Shown here piece by piece: positions 8,319 to 16,982 of a DNA stretch of 41,769 nucleotides (position 1 is its first letter; every line of letters starts with the position of its first letter). The stretch comes from Candidatus Colimorpha merdihippi (GTDB taxonomy: Bacteria; Bacteroidota; Bacteroidia; Bacteroidales; P3). The stretch spans positions 1 through 41,769 of the forward strand of contig JAGHRY010000176.1 in the NCBI GenBank assembly GCA_018066145.1, written 5' to 3'. The notes below the pieces were generated by a model. The model was not told where the DNA came from, searched no databases, and was given only the letters and a program-made list of their open reading frames with translations. Position numbers and translations under genes: made by a program.

Positions 8319-8458
8319 CAAACTAAAAAGGTTAGGCAGCTAGGTAAAGTGTAGAAGTTCTTCTTGCCCAAGCTGGCAGGAATGAAATAATAGGATTCCT
8401 CTTTAATCATTGAGGTAATAGGCCAACATAACAGAGTGAACAATCTGAAAGAAGTATT

Positions 8459-9913
8459 ATGCTACATTTCGCTATCGAAAATACAAACAAGTTTATTGCT
8501 TCGGTTCCAAAATCGAAGCGTAAGCAATATGGGCAATTCTTTACGTCAAAAGCTACTGCAAAGTTCATGGCAGAATTGTTTGACGTGGATTTGACTTTGC
8601 CTGAGATTACACTTCTTGATGCAGGTTGCGGAACAGGTGTCTTAACAGCAGCATGGATAGATATGGTGTATTCGCGAGGTTACAAAGGTAACATTAAGGT
8701 GACATGTTATGAGACTGACCCGAAGGTTGTGCCTGTGCTGATTGAGAACTTAGAATACATTAAAGAATATCGCCATATTGAATACGAGGTCAAGGTTGAG
8801 AATTATATTACCACTCAGCAATTTGAACAAAACATGTTGTTTGGTGAGGAACCTAATCGATATGACTATATTATTGGGAATCCGCCTTATAAGAAAATTT
8901 CTAAGGACTCTCCAGAGGCAAAGTCTATGTCGTCGGTTTGCTATGGCGCCCCTAACTTGTATTCGTTATTTTGTTGCATGGGGATCCGTAATTTAAAAGA
9001 GGGGAAGGAAATGGTATACATTATACCGCGGTCATGGACTTCTGGTGCTTATTTTGAATATTTTCGTCGTTATGTGTTTTCAAATTGCATTCTTTCCAAC
9101 ATTCATTTGTTTGAGAGTCGTGATAAGGTGTTTGAAGGTGAATCGGTTCTACAAGAAACAATCATTATCAAACTGAAGAAACAGAGTCAGAAACCAACAA
9201 CGATTCGAATGACGACATCGTCAACGTCAGAGTTTTCTGATGTAGAAGCTTTTGATGCACCTTACGATTCCGTTGTTGGCCGAAATCGTTATGTGTTTCT
9301 TGTGACAAACAAAGAACAGTCGGATGTGCTAGATAAGGTGAACAAAATGCCTGCAACACTTCCTTCCCTCAATATGCCGATGAAGACTGGGCTTATTGTT
9401 GATTTTCGAACTCGTGATGTTTTGCGGGATGAAATGGAAGAAGGGTGCTACCCATTACTTTATTCACAACATATAAAAGAAGGTCGTGTCGTTTGGCCGC
9501 AAGGAAAGGTAGGCGAATGTATTTTGACAAACAGAAAGGCTTATCTTCAAAAGAATGATAACTATCTGATAGTAAAGCGTTTTACGGCAAAAGAAGAAAA
9601 ACGTCGTTTGCAATGTGGAATTTATCTGAAACAGCGCTACCCGCAATTTGAATACATAAGTACACAAAACAAAGTGAATTTTATCCAATGTGATTCTCCT
9701 TGTATAACTTATGGATTATACGTTATATTGAATTCTTCTCTGTATGATGCATACTACAGAATTTTAAACGGATCTACGCAAGTCAATTCCACAGAGATAA
9801 ACTCTATGCCAATACCTGAACGTAGCGTTATCGAAGAGATGGGACGCGCACTAATGCATAAAGAACTTTCCGAAACAAATTGTAATCAAATTTTAGAACA
9901 ATGGATAAGGTAA
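8459..9913 (+). CDS. N6-adenine DNA methyltransferase of a BsuBI/PstI-like type II R-M system
   Basis: SAM-binding motif LLDAGCGTGVLTAAW, catalytic NPPYKK, N-terminal KRKQYGQFFTSKATAKFMAELF. Overlaps the endonuclease gene by 13 nt. Confidence 0.93.
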   Translation: MLHFAIENTNKFIASVPKSKRKQYGQFFTSKATAKFMAELFDVDLTLPEITLLDAGCGTGVLTAAWIDMVYSRGYKGNIKVTCYETDPKVVPVLIENLEYIKEYRHIEYEVKVENYITTQQFEQNMLFGEEPNRYDYIIGNPPYKKISKDSPEAKSMSSVCYGAPNLYSLFCCMGIRNLKEGKEMVYIIPRSWTSGAYFEYFRRYVFSNCILSNIHLFESRDKVFEGESVLQETIIIKLKKQSQKPTTIRMTTSSTSEFSDVEAFDAPYDSVVGRNRYVFLVTNKEQSDVLDKVNKMPATLPSLNMPMKTGLIVDFRTRDVLRDEMEEGCYPLLYSQHIKEGRVVWPQGKVGECILTNRKAYLQKNDNYLIVKRFTAKEEKRRLQCGIYLKQRYPQFEYISTQNKVNFIQCDSPCITYGLYVILNSSLYDAYYRILNGSTQVNSTEINSMPIPERSVIEEMGRALMHKELSETNCNQILEQWIR

Positions 9914-10800
9914 CCAAAGCAAAACAAATTCTCAAAGCAGTTGGATTGCCCAATCGGCAGCAATCCGACCTTTGTGCACTTACTCTTCTTGCTCTTGCAA
10001 ACATCAGAAAGTCTTCGGCATGGTGTGCAGCAACGAATGAATGGTTAAGGATTCACGATATCATTGCTTTCGTCAACAAAAACTACGGAACAAGGTATGC
10101 CGAGAATTCACGAGAAACATTCCGTAAGCAAGCTCTTCATCATTTCCGTACGGCCGCCATTGTAGAAGATAATGGATTGGCAACCAATAGTCCTAACTTT
10201 TGTTGGCGATTGACAACTGAATTTTTAGCAGTTTTACAAGCAAACACCACAATTGCAGATTTTATTAGCAACCACGGACGCTTGATTGACGTTTACGCAT
10301 CAAAAAGGTTCATGAAAATGATGCCAGTCAAAATCAATGGTCTCGATTTTACTTTTAGCATAGGCAAACATAATGAATTACAGAAGGCTATCATCGAGCA
10401 GTTCGCCCCTCGATTTGCTCCAAATTGCGAATGTTTATATGTTGGAGATACCATAAAGAAAGACTTAGTGAAAAACGTTAATCGATTGTCTGAACTAGGG
10501 TTTGATATCACTCTTCACGATAAAATGCCTGATGTTGTCCTTTATTGCGAAGACAAAAATTGGATCTTTTTTGTAGAGTCAGTTACAACTGTAGGCCCTA
10601 TGGATCCGAAACGTATTTTGGAAATAAAGTCAATGACTGAGAATGTTGTTGCTGGAATGATTTTCGTAACAGCATTTATTGACTTCAAAACATATAAGAA
10701 GTTTTCTGAGCAACTCGCATGGGAAACAGAAGTTTGGATAGCTGAAATGCCTGACCATATGATTCATTTGAATGGTGACATGTTCTTAGGACCTAGATGA
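9901..10800 (+). CDS. BsuBI/PstI family type II restriction endonuclease
   Basis: C-terminus KKFSEQLAWETEVWIAEMPDHMIHLNGDMFLGPR and internal FFVESVTTVGPMDPKRILEI are typical of the BsuBI/PstI RE family; directly follows its methyltransferase. Confidence 0.92.
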   Translation: MDKVTKAKQILKAVGLPNRQQSDLCALTLLALANIRKSSAWCAATNEWLRIHDIIAFVNKNYGTRYAENSRETFRKQALHHFRTAAIVEDNGLATNSPNFCWRLTTEFLAVLQANTTIADFISNHGRLIDVYASKRFMKMMPVKINGLDFTFSIGKHNELQKAIIEQFAPRFAPNCECLYVGDTIKKDLVKNVNRLSELGFDITLHDKMPDVVLYCEDKNWIFFVESVTTVGPMDPKRILEIKSMTENVVAGMIFVTAFIDFKTYKKFSEQLAWETEVWIAEMPDHMIHLNGDMFLGPR

Positions 10801-11029
10801 TTATGTAAGAAATAGTCCGTCAAGTGATGAATGCAGATGATACTGATTAGGAAACGATATTGGCTCTTTCATCCTCCCTATTCTGACTTGGACGTCATGG
10901 TGCTATGAGTATAGGTATGATTCAGTATGTACGCTCGAAATTCATAAGAGGCTATAACTGCCAGCGGCCTTTTTGTGGTTTGCACATGCGCTTGGCTGCA
11001 ATGAAATATGATTATGCTGCAAGTGAAAT

Positions 11030-11060
11030 ATTGCAGAATACAAAATTATCCGTATCTTTG
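11030..11060 (+). promoter_or_regulatory. Bacteroidetes-type promoter upstream of 11173/11481
   Basis: ATTG (11030-11033), N19, TATCTTTG (11053-11060). Confidence 0.5.
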
Positions 11061-11172
11061 CACCGAAAATGGGTGTCCTCTGAGTATGGATGGTAGCAAA
11101 TTAACTTATTGAGTAACTTGTAAAAAATTGGAGAAACGGTAATCTGCCATTATTTTAGAATTGGTGTAGTAG

Positions 11173-11388
11173 GTGGATAATCATTTGGCAATACTATTGA
11201 CGACACGCGAAGAAGCGATAACAGAAGCTATGAATCGTGGCTACAATATCATTCTGCCAAGGGAAAATGAATTTCCTGAGCTTTACATGCCCGCAGGAGA
11301 GGCCTTTGATGCTTGTGCAGCCGGACTCCAGATAAAGATAAGCCCTAGGATGTATCACATGCAAAAGAAGGCGATAACGAAGGCGTAA
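11173..11388 (+). CDS. Hypothetical 71-aa protein
   Basis: MDNHLAILLTTREEAITEAMNRGYNIILPRENEFPELYMPAGEAFDACAAGLQIKISPRMYHMQKKAITKA; downstream of a promoter-like sequence. No family recognised. Confidence 0.45.
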   Translation: MDNHLAILLTTREEAITEAMNRGYNIILPRENEFPELYMPAGEAFDACAAGLQIKISPRMYHMQKKAITKA

Positions 11389-11480
11389 TGACTTCGCCTA
11401 AATGCAATGGCAGAAAAGATTGTACTATGAAAGTAATCGTTTGAAAAACAATATGTAGATGAATAGATAATTGATGCAAT

Positions 11481-12206
11481 ATGGACAGGTTTAGTATCGT
11501 TATTGAACGTCAGGAACAGCTGGAGAGGCTGATACAGGAGTGGGGTTTTCTTCCTTTCTTCAAGAATGGCATTCGGGGCTTTTCGATTGAAGAGCTTACG
11601 CCGCCGGAGTTGCTGTTTGGCGATGAGGTGGAGAAGGGGCCCTGGCAATGGAAAGGACCTATTATCGGTAATTGGGAGTCGGCTTACGGTAAGTTTTTCC
11701 AGAAGAAGGCCGGATATGTGAGTTTGGAATGGCTGCCGGATTTTATGAACTGGAGACGTTCGCAATATCCGCTGGGCAAGGAGGCGGCGGACTCACGCCG
11801 AATACATGAGGTGCTGGTGGTTAACGAGTCGATGCTGTCGAAACAGCTGAAGGTGGCTAGTGGGTTTACACTGAGCCGTAAGAGGGTTGCTGTCAACCCC
11901 GATAATCCTTCCGCACCGATTGAAAATAAGCGCAATGGCATGGCTTTCGATGCCTTGATTGCCCAACTGCAGATGGGCACGCACGTGTGTATAGCCGACT
12001 TTGAATACCTCGTTTCGAAGAAAGGGGAACCCTATGGCTGGGGTGTTGCCCGATACTGCACCCCCAAAGCTATGTATCCGGAACTTTTCCCGCTAAAGGA
12101 AAGTGTAGAGGGGCGCACCCCCATGCAGTCGCGCAAGCGTATCGTCAGCCATTTGCAAACCCTCCTCCCCGATGTGGATAAAAAGCTGATTGAGAAGCTG
12201 ATTTAA
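11481..12206 (+). CDS. Conserved protein, possibly the AlkZ-related family
   Basis: 241-aa intact ORF, GIRGFSIEELTPPELLFGDEVEKGPWQWKGPIIGNWESAYGKFFQKKAGYVSLEWLPDFMN. Family name is recalled, not searched. Confidence 0.7.
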   Translation: MDRFSIVIERQEQLERLIQEWGFLPFFKNGIRGFSIEELTPPELLFGDEVEKGPWQWKGPIIGNWESAYGKFFQKKAGYVSLEWLPDFMNWRRSQYPLGKEAADSRRIHEVLVVNESMLSKQLKVASGFTLSRKRVAVNPDNPSAPIENKRNGMAFDALIAQLQMGTHVCIADFEYLVSKKGEPYGWGVARYCTPKAMYPELFPLKESVEGRTPMQSRKRIVSHLQTLLPDVDKKLIEKLI

Positions 12207-12260
12207 GGATGGGGCTGGGAAGAAAGAGGACTCGTTTTTTGAAGAAAACAATTGGCTTGG

Positions 12261-13304
12261 CTAGTTTATAGGCAGCCGATATTTATTGTATTTTTCTACA
12301 ATCGGTTTCAGATTTTCAGCATCGTGTTGGCCTAGGAAGAAACTCATGTCGGGCTCTTTCTTAAAGGGGGTCCAGTTGCCACAGATGATGCCGTCATGGG
12401 CGATGATGGGCTGAAAAATGCCAGAGTTGTTGTGTGCGTGATGTTTATATTCGGGATTCAGCACTATATCGCGACTCTTATAGCCGATGAGGTATTCGTC
12501 GTAAGGGGCCATCAGCAGATATTCGCCTTTGCGGAATCCGCGGGTGCGACAGTTGTCCAAAAGGTAGAATTCCCTGCCCTGATAATGTTCGGAATGGATG
12601 CTGTTGCCGAGAAGTTCAATGCCTTTCTTGCAATCGTTGATGCCTAATCCCGACCACCAAACGAAATCTTCCAGTGTGGCGGGCTGGTGGCTTTGGAAGT
12701 ATTTGTGAGTGAGAAGCATTAGCGATTCGTCGCGCGATTTTGGCTCCTGCGTAGCAATCTTTTTGCTGGAGAGTGCGTAGGTGGCTTTCATCGGAAGCAG
12801 GCTGCCGCTGCAGAGAATGCCTTCGAGTTCGGCAAAGCGAATGTGGTACGAGAGTCGGTGGCTATCCATGGCGATGCCCTTGCTGGCCAAAGCCTCTTCA
12901 AAGTCCTCCTTGGTAACGCTATCTTTTTTGCCGGCAGCCTCTACCAGTATCTCTCGAATCGAGTATAGTTCAGTGTCGGGAATGGTAATCTTGTTGGCGC
13001 TCATCCACCCGCTGATGACCTTTCGGGCTTTCGAAGCGCACAGGTCGAGCATCCACCAATAATCCTGGGCACTTACCAGCTGCCATGTGCCGCGCAGCAG
13101 ATGAAGTCGCACAATCTTCCCCTGGTTGAATGCTTGTACAAATGCTTTTTCGGAAGGTTTTGCTGTACGCATGGCCACCGCCCAGCGCATCAAACGATAC
13201 TCCTGGGCTTGCATGGCGCCGAAATGGGCCACCACCTCCTCGGGCTTTGAATATCGTGGAGCAACGAGCTGCTGGTTCAACAGGCGGATGGATATCGGGT
13301 TCAT
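12261..13304 (-). CDS. Winged-helix DNA-binding / AlkZ-like (HTH_42) DNA glycosylase family protein
   Basis: From MNPISIRLLNQQLVAPRYSKPEEVVAHFGAMQAQEYRLMRWAVAMR; QAQ (Q-x-Q) motif and HLLRGTWQLVSAQDYWWML are typical of the family. Confidence 0.85.
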   Translation of the reverse strand: MNPISIRLLNQQLVAPRYSKPEEVVAHFGAMQAQEYRLMRWAVAMRTAKPSEKAFVQAFNQGKIVRLHLLRGTWQLVSAQDYWWMLDLCASKARKVISGWMSANKITIPDTELYSIREILVEAAGKKDSVTKEDFEEALASKGIAMDSHRLSYHIRFAELEGILCSGSLLPMKATYALSSKKIATQEPKSRDESLMLLTHKYFQSHQPATLEDFVWWSGLGINDCKKGIELLGNSIHSEHYQGREFYLLDNCRTRGFRKGEYLLMAPYDEYLIGYKSRDIVLNPEYKHHAHNNSGIFQPIIAHDGIICGNWTPFKKEPDMSFFLGQHDAENLKPIVEKYNKYRLPIN

Positions 13305-13314
13305 TCGTTGCCTA

Positions 13315-13878
13315 CTACACTTTTTTGATAAACTTTGCGGGCACACCGCCCACTATAGTTCTGGGTGCAACATCCTTTGTAACAACAGCTCCGGCGGCCA
13401 CGATGGCGCCTTCGCCTATGGTTACCCCTTGCAGGATGGTTACATTGGCGCCGAGCCATACCTTATCTTTGATGTAAATGGGCTTGAAAGTCATGTCGCC
13501 GCGATGGTCGGGGTCGGGATTGTGGTTGATGGTGCAGAGGGTGGCATTATGGCCTATGAGGCAGTCGTTGTCAATAAAGATGCCTCCTTGATCCTGGAAC
13601 TTGCATCCCATGTTGATGAAAGTTCGTTCGCCTACCCAGGTGTTTTTGCCGCAATCGGTGCCGAAGGGAGGAAACATGCCTATGCTTTCGGGTACATCGT
13701 GCCCCCAAAGCTCAGCCAAAAGCTTGCGCAATTGGGCAGGCTCGTGATACTGACTGTTTATCTCGGCTGTAATACGAATGGCCTCTTGCGCCATTTGGTG
13801 CATCAGCAGATGCGCCTCCGACCCGTTCTCGACAGGAAGGCCCTCGGCCATGTGTTGACGGAATTGCTCTATTGTCAT
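13315..13878 (-). CDS. Sugar O-acetyltransferase (maltose/galactoside acetyltransferase-like, left-handed beta-helix)
   Basis: Hexapeptide repeats IGHNATLCTINHNPDPDHRGDM...VWLGANVTILQGVTIGEGAIVAAGAVVTKDVAPRTIVGGVPAKFIKKV. Confidence 0.92.
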   Translation of the reverse strand: MTIEQFRQHMAEGLPVENGSEAHLLMHQMAQEAIRITAEINSQYHEPAQLRKLLAELWGHDVPESIGMFPPFGTDCGKNTWVGERTFINMGCKFQDQGGIFIDNDCLIGHNATLCTINHNPDPDHRGDMTFKPIYIKDKVWLGANVTILQGVTIGEGAIVAAGAVVTKDVAPRTIVGGVPAKFIKKV

Positions 13879-13921
13879 AATTGGTTTGTTTTCCAAACGA
13901 CAGGGATATGAATTGTAAATA

Positions 13922-14377
13922 TTATTGTAAGCGCATTTTCTCACCCTTCATTGCCTCGTGAGCCATTGCGTGGGTTTGTGGCAGCGGAGGATACTTGTGG
14001 AAAGGAACAAGCTTTACTGAGGCTGAGAGGTGTTTTGCTTTCAAGGCAATACATCGATTGATTAAATCGGCATTGGCGCTTTTGGGGGTTGGCTCCTTGT
14101 CGAAGTTCTGCTGGATGTATGAAACATTGGTTAGGAATACGATGTCTGAGCTTTCGGGAATAACCTCCATGGCATGAATCATTACCGAAAGAATCATGCG
14201 GAACTCGGTGGTATGATTGTCGGTGATGACATATTGCTCAATTACTTCGCCATCCTTCTGCATGATGTAGGCACCGCCGCTGTATCGCTCGTCGTGGCCA
14301 TAGTCGCATGAACCACCGCACCAGACATAGTAGGTGCTTGGCAACATGTGGAGTTTTTGTTCGTGAGTTTGTTTCAT
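13922..14377 (-). CDS. RNase HI-fold-like protein, probably lacking the catalytic acidic residues
   Basis: YYVWCGGSCDYG...YSGGAYIM...HTTEFRMILSVMIHAMEVI...DIVFLTNVSYIQQNF follows the RNase HI layout, but the acidic positions look substituted. Confidence 0.6.
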   Translation of the reverse strand: MKQTHEQKLHMLPSTYYVWCGGSCDYGHDERYSGGAYIMQKDGEVIEQYVITDNHTTEFRMILSVMIHAMEVIPESSDIVFLTNVSYIQQNFDKEPTPKSANADLINRCIALKAKHLSASVKLVPFHKYPPLPQTHAMAHEAMKGEKMRLQ

Positions 14378-15414
14378 GCTTCGTTATAGATGGCTACCTT
14401 TATCACGCCATCTTCCTTATTCTCAAAGATGCGGTATGCCTCCTCAATCTGGCTCAATGGGAAACGATGGGTGATGAGCGGGGTAGTGTCAATCTTGCCT
14501 TGCTCAATGAGTTTGAGCACCTCCTCGCAGTCGCAGCCATCAACTCCTCCAGTCTTGAAAGTGAGGTTCTTTCCATACATTTGAGGAAGTGGCAGCATTT
14601 GGGTTTCGTCATATAGTGCTACAATGGTAACGATGGCATTGGGGCGGGCACATTGCCAAGCAAGTTGGAAGGTGTCGGCACCTCCAGCCACTTCAAGAAC
14701 TCTGTCGGCACCGCCATGATCGCTATGCTGGACAACAAACTCTTGGCATTCGTCTGGAGTGGTAAGGATCACTGAGGGGTAGTGGCGCTTGACAAATTCG
14801 CGTCTCTCCTCTGATTTTTCGCACACAATGATACGTTTCGGGTTCTTTAGCATGCAACATAGCAGGGTGCAGATGCCAGTGGGGCCGGCTCCGATGATGA
14901 GAATGGTATGGTCCTCAGTAATGTTCGAAATACGTGCTGCCCAGAAACCCGTAGCCAGCACGTCGCCGACAAATAAAGCTTGTTCGTCGGTAACGCTATC
15001 GGGTATGCGGTTCAATCCTTGATTTGCCAAAGGCACACGTACATATTCAGTCTGCCCTCCATCGATGCGGCACCCCAAAGCCCACCCGCCATGGGGGGAT
15101 GTGCAGTTGTTGACAAAGCCGTTCTTGCAGTAGAAACACTCGCCGCAGAAAGTCTCTACGTTGACAGTTACCCTATCGCCAACCTTGACAGTTGTAACCT
15201 CATTTCCCACTTCCTCAACAACGCCCACCATCTCGTGGCCAACGGTTATTCCTGGTATGGCGCGAGGCACGCTACCGTGCTTGATGTGGAGGTCGCTCGT
15301 GCAGATGCTTCCAATCGTCACACGGACGATGGCATCGGTAGGGTCAATGAGGCCAGGCCTTGGCTTTTCGACCAAGGCAAACTTGCCTTTCTCTATGTAG
15401 GTATATGATAGCAT
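14374..15414 (-). CDS. Zinc-dependent medium-chain alcohol dehydrogenase
   Basis: GHEMVGVVEEVGNEVTTVKVGDRVTVNVETFCGECFYCKNGFVNNC and ILIIGAGPTGIC motifs. Confidence 0.94.
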   Translation of the reverse strand: MLSYTYIEKGKFALVEKPRPGLIDPTDAIVRVTIGSICTSDLHIKHGSVPRAIPGITVGHEMVGVVEEVGNEVTTVKVGDRVTVNVETFCGECFYCKNGFVNNCTSPHGGWALGCRIDGGQTEYVRVPLANQGLNRIPDSVTDEQALFVGDVLATGFWAARISNITEDHTILIIGAGPTGICTLLCCMLKNPKRIIVCEKSEERREFVKRHYPSVILTTPDECQEFVVQHSDHGGADRVLEVAGGADTFQLAWQCARPNAIVTIVALYDETQMLPLPQMYGKNLTFKTGGVDGCDCEEVLKLIEQGKIDTTPLITHRFPLSQIEEAYRIFENKEDGVIKVAIYNEA

Positions 15415-15517
15415 TATTCGTTAGTGTTCGCTAATTTGATGATGTTCATTAGAAATATTGAAGTTCACTCAGAGTTGGTATGGGAATGCTTGATGTTTAT
15501 GCGTTGGGTTGCATTCT

Positions 15518-16378
15518 CTACGTGCGGAAAGGTCTCAGAAGAGCTTCTTTGACACCCTCGATACTATCGAGGAAACGAATGCCGTGATGCTCGATGAGCG
15601 AGCAGTCCATGGTTAGGTTTCTATCTTGTTGGCAGTATCGCTCTTCGTCAGGGAGAATCCATTTTTTCGGTTCTCGGAGAGACATCAGGGCAGCTATCTG
15701 CAAGTGGAGCTGGTAGCTGTTTAAGGTGTTTCTGCTACCGAAATTATAGATGCCTCCGGGCAGCGATATGGCTTTTTCGATATTTCTAACTACATCCCAT
15801 ACGTATGTAACCCCTCGATATTCGTGGACGGCTGCTTTTATGTTTTTTCTTTCGTTGAATGCATTCTGCAGGTTTGCCATGATGTTGGCGTTCTGCCTCA
15901 GGTTGCTTTCGGGCAAATCGTACATCCATGAGAGTCGAAGACCTACTGATTCGGGCAGATTCCATTGGGTACGCTGTTCGGCTTCTAGCTTATGCAGACC
16001 ATAGATGTTTACAGGCTGCAGCACATCTTCCTCTTTCATAGGTCCGGGCAATGGAGTGCCATTATACACTTGGTCGCTGGACATAAATATGAGTTTGGCG
16101 CCCACAATTTTGCATGCTTTGGCTATCCTAACCGAGCCTTGCACATTGACCCTGTGCGATTCGTTGGGATGTTGTTCGCAGTGCCAAGTATTGCTGAGGG
16201 CGGCACAATGGAGCACCACGTCGGGACGATGCTCCTCTAGGTAGGCTCTCACCGCATCTTCGCGGCTGACATTCAGCTCGGCATGGGATGGAAGCAAGAG
16301 TTGATGCTTGTTCTTCAAGTAGTATGCTAGCCTGCTGCCTAAGAATCCGCTGCTGCCTGTAATGAGTATTGTTGCCAT
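15518..16378 (-). CDS. NAD-dependent epimerase / RmlD-like sugar-nucleotide reductase
   Basis: N-terminal ILITGSSGFLGSRLAYYL Rossmann motif; YGLHKLEAEQ (YxxxK). Confidence 0.9.
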   Translation of the reverse strand: MATILITGSSGFLGSRLAYYLKNKHQLLLPSHAELNVSREDAVRAYLEEHRPDVVLHCAALSNTWHCEQHPNESHRVNVQGSVRIAKACKIVGAKLIFMSSDQVYNGTPLPGPMKEEDVLQPVNIYGLHKLEAEQRTQWNLPESVGLRLSWMYDLPESNLRQNANIMANLQNAFNERKNIKAAVHEYRGVTYVWDVVRNIEKAISLPGGIYNFGSRNTLNSYQLHLQIAALMSLREPKKWILPDEERYCQQDRNLTMDCSLIEHHGIRFLDSIEGVKEALLRPFRT

Positions 16379-16438
16379 AATTGGTTGCTTTTCTCTGCTT
16401 GTAGAGAGTCTTCCTAGCGCATTGGGTCAACAGCCGAA

Positions 16439-16942
16439 TTAATCTTCGGCTCTTCGGTTAAACTTGATAGGGGTGCCTTTCTCGAATGTTTTGAACATTT
16501 CGGTAAGTTCGGCGTCCTCGCCTTCGGCATAATGGTCCAGCACCAATTCGGGCATTTCGCCTTGGATGCTGTAGACATTCACAAATTGGTGGCCGGCCAC
16601 CATCAGTTTGCCATCCAGCAGCGAAACAGGATAGAGCGTACCCTGTGAACGAATTGACCCCAAGGCTACAATCTTGCCATCCTCGTCAAGGGCAAAGATG
16701 CTGGCTTCAATAGCTTCCAAGTTGGTGTTTTCGTCCTGGCCGAAAGTTTCTTGCGATACAAGAAGGACCGTGCGACCGCTCATCTTGGTATATGCAAAGG
16801 CGGCAGATTTGCTAAAATGTTCGCAAAACGATTCGAAAGCATTTTGGCTTTCGGCTGTGACATTGATGTCCTGCTGACAATTATTGCAGGAGGTCATAAA
16901 CAGAAATGCCAGCAATAATTGGATTATCATTATATTCTTCAT
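16439..16942 (-). CDS. Hypothetical lipoprotein
   Basis: MKNIMIIQLLLAFLFMTSCNNCQQD lipobox; intact 167-aa ORF in a same-strand run. Confidence 0.7.
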   Translation of the reverse strand: MKNIMIIQLLLAFLFMTSCNNCQQDINVTAESQNAFESFCEHFSKSAAFAYTKMSGRTVLLVSQETFGQDENTNLEAIEASIFALDEDGKIVALGSIRSQGTLYPVSLLDGKLMVAGHQFVNVYSIQGEMPELVLDHYAEGEDAELTEMFKTFEKGTPIKFNRRAED

Positions 16943-16982
16943 GGGTGGGTGTTTTGATTTGTAAATGATATGTTACCTTAAA

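Noticed and set aside
10905-11096. 63-aa ORF MSIGMIQYVRSKFIRGYN...
   Set aside because: No domain, no promoter at its 5' end; overlaps the likely promoter of downstream genes.
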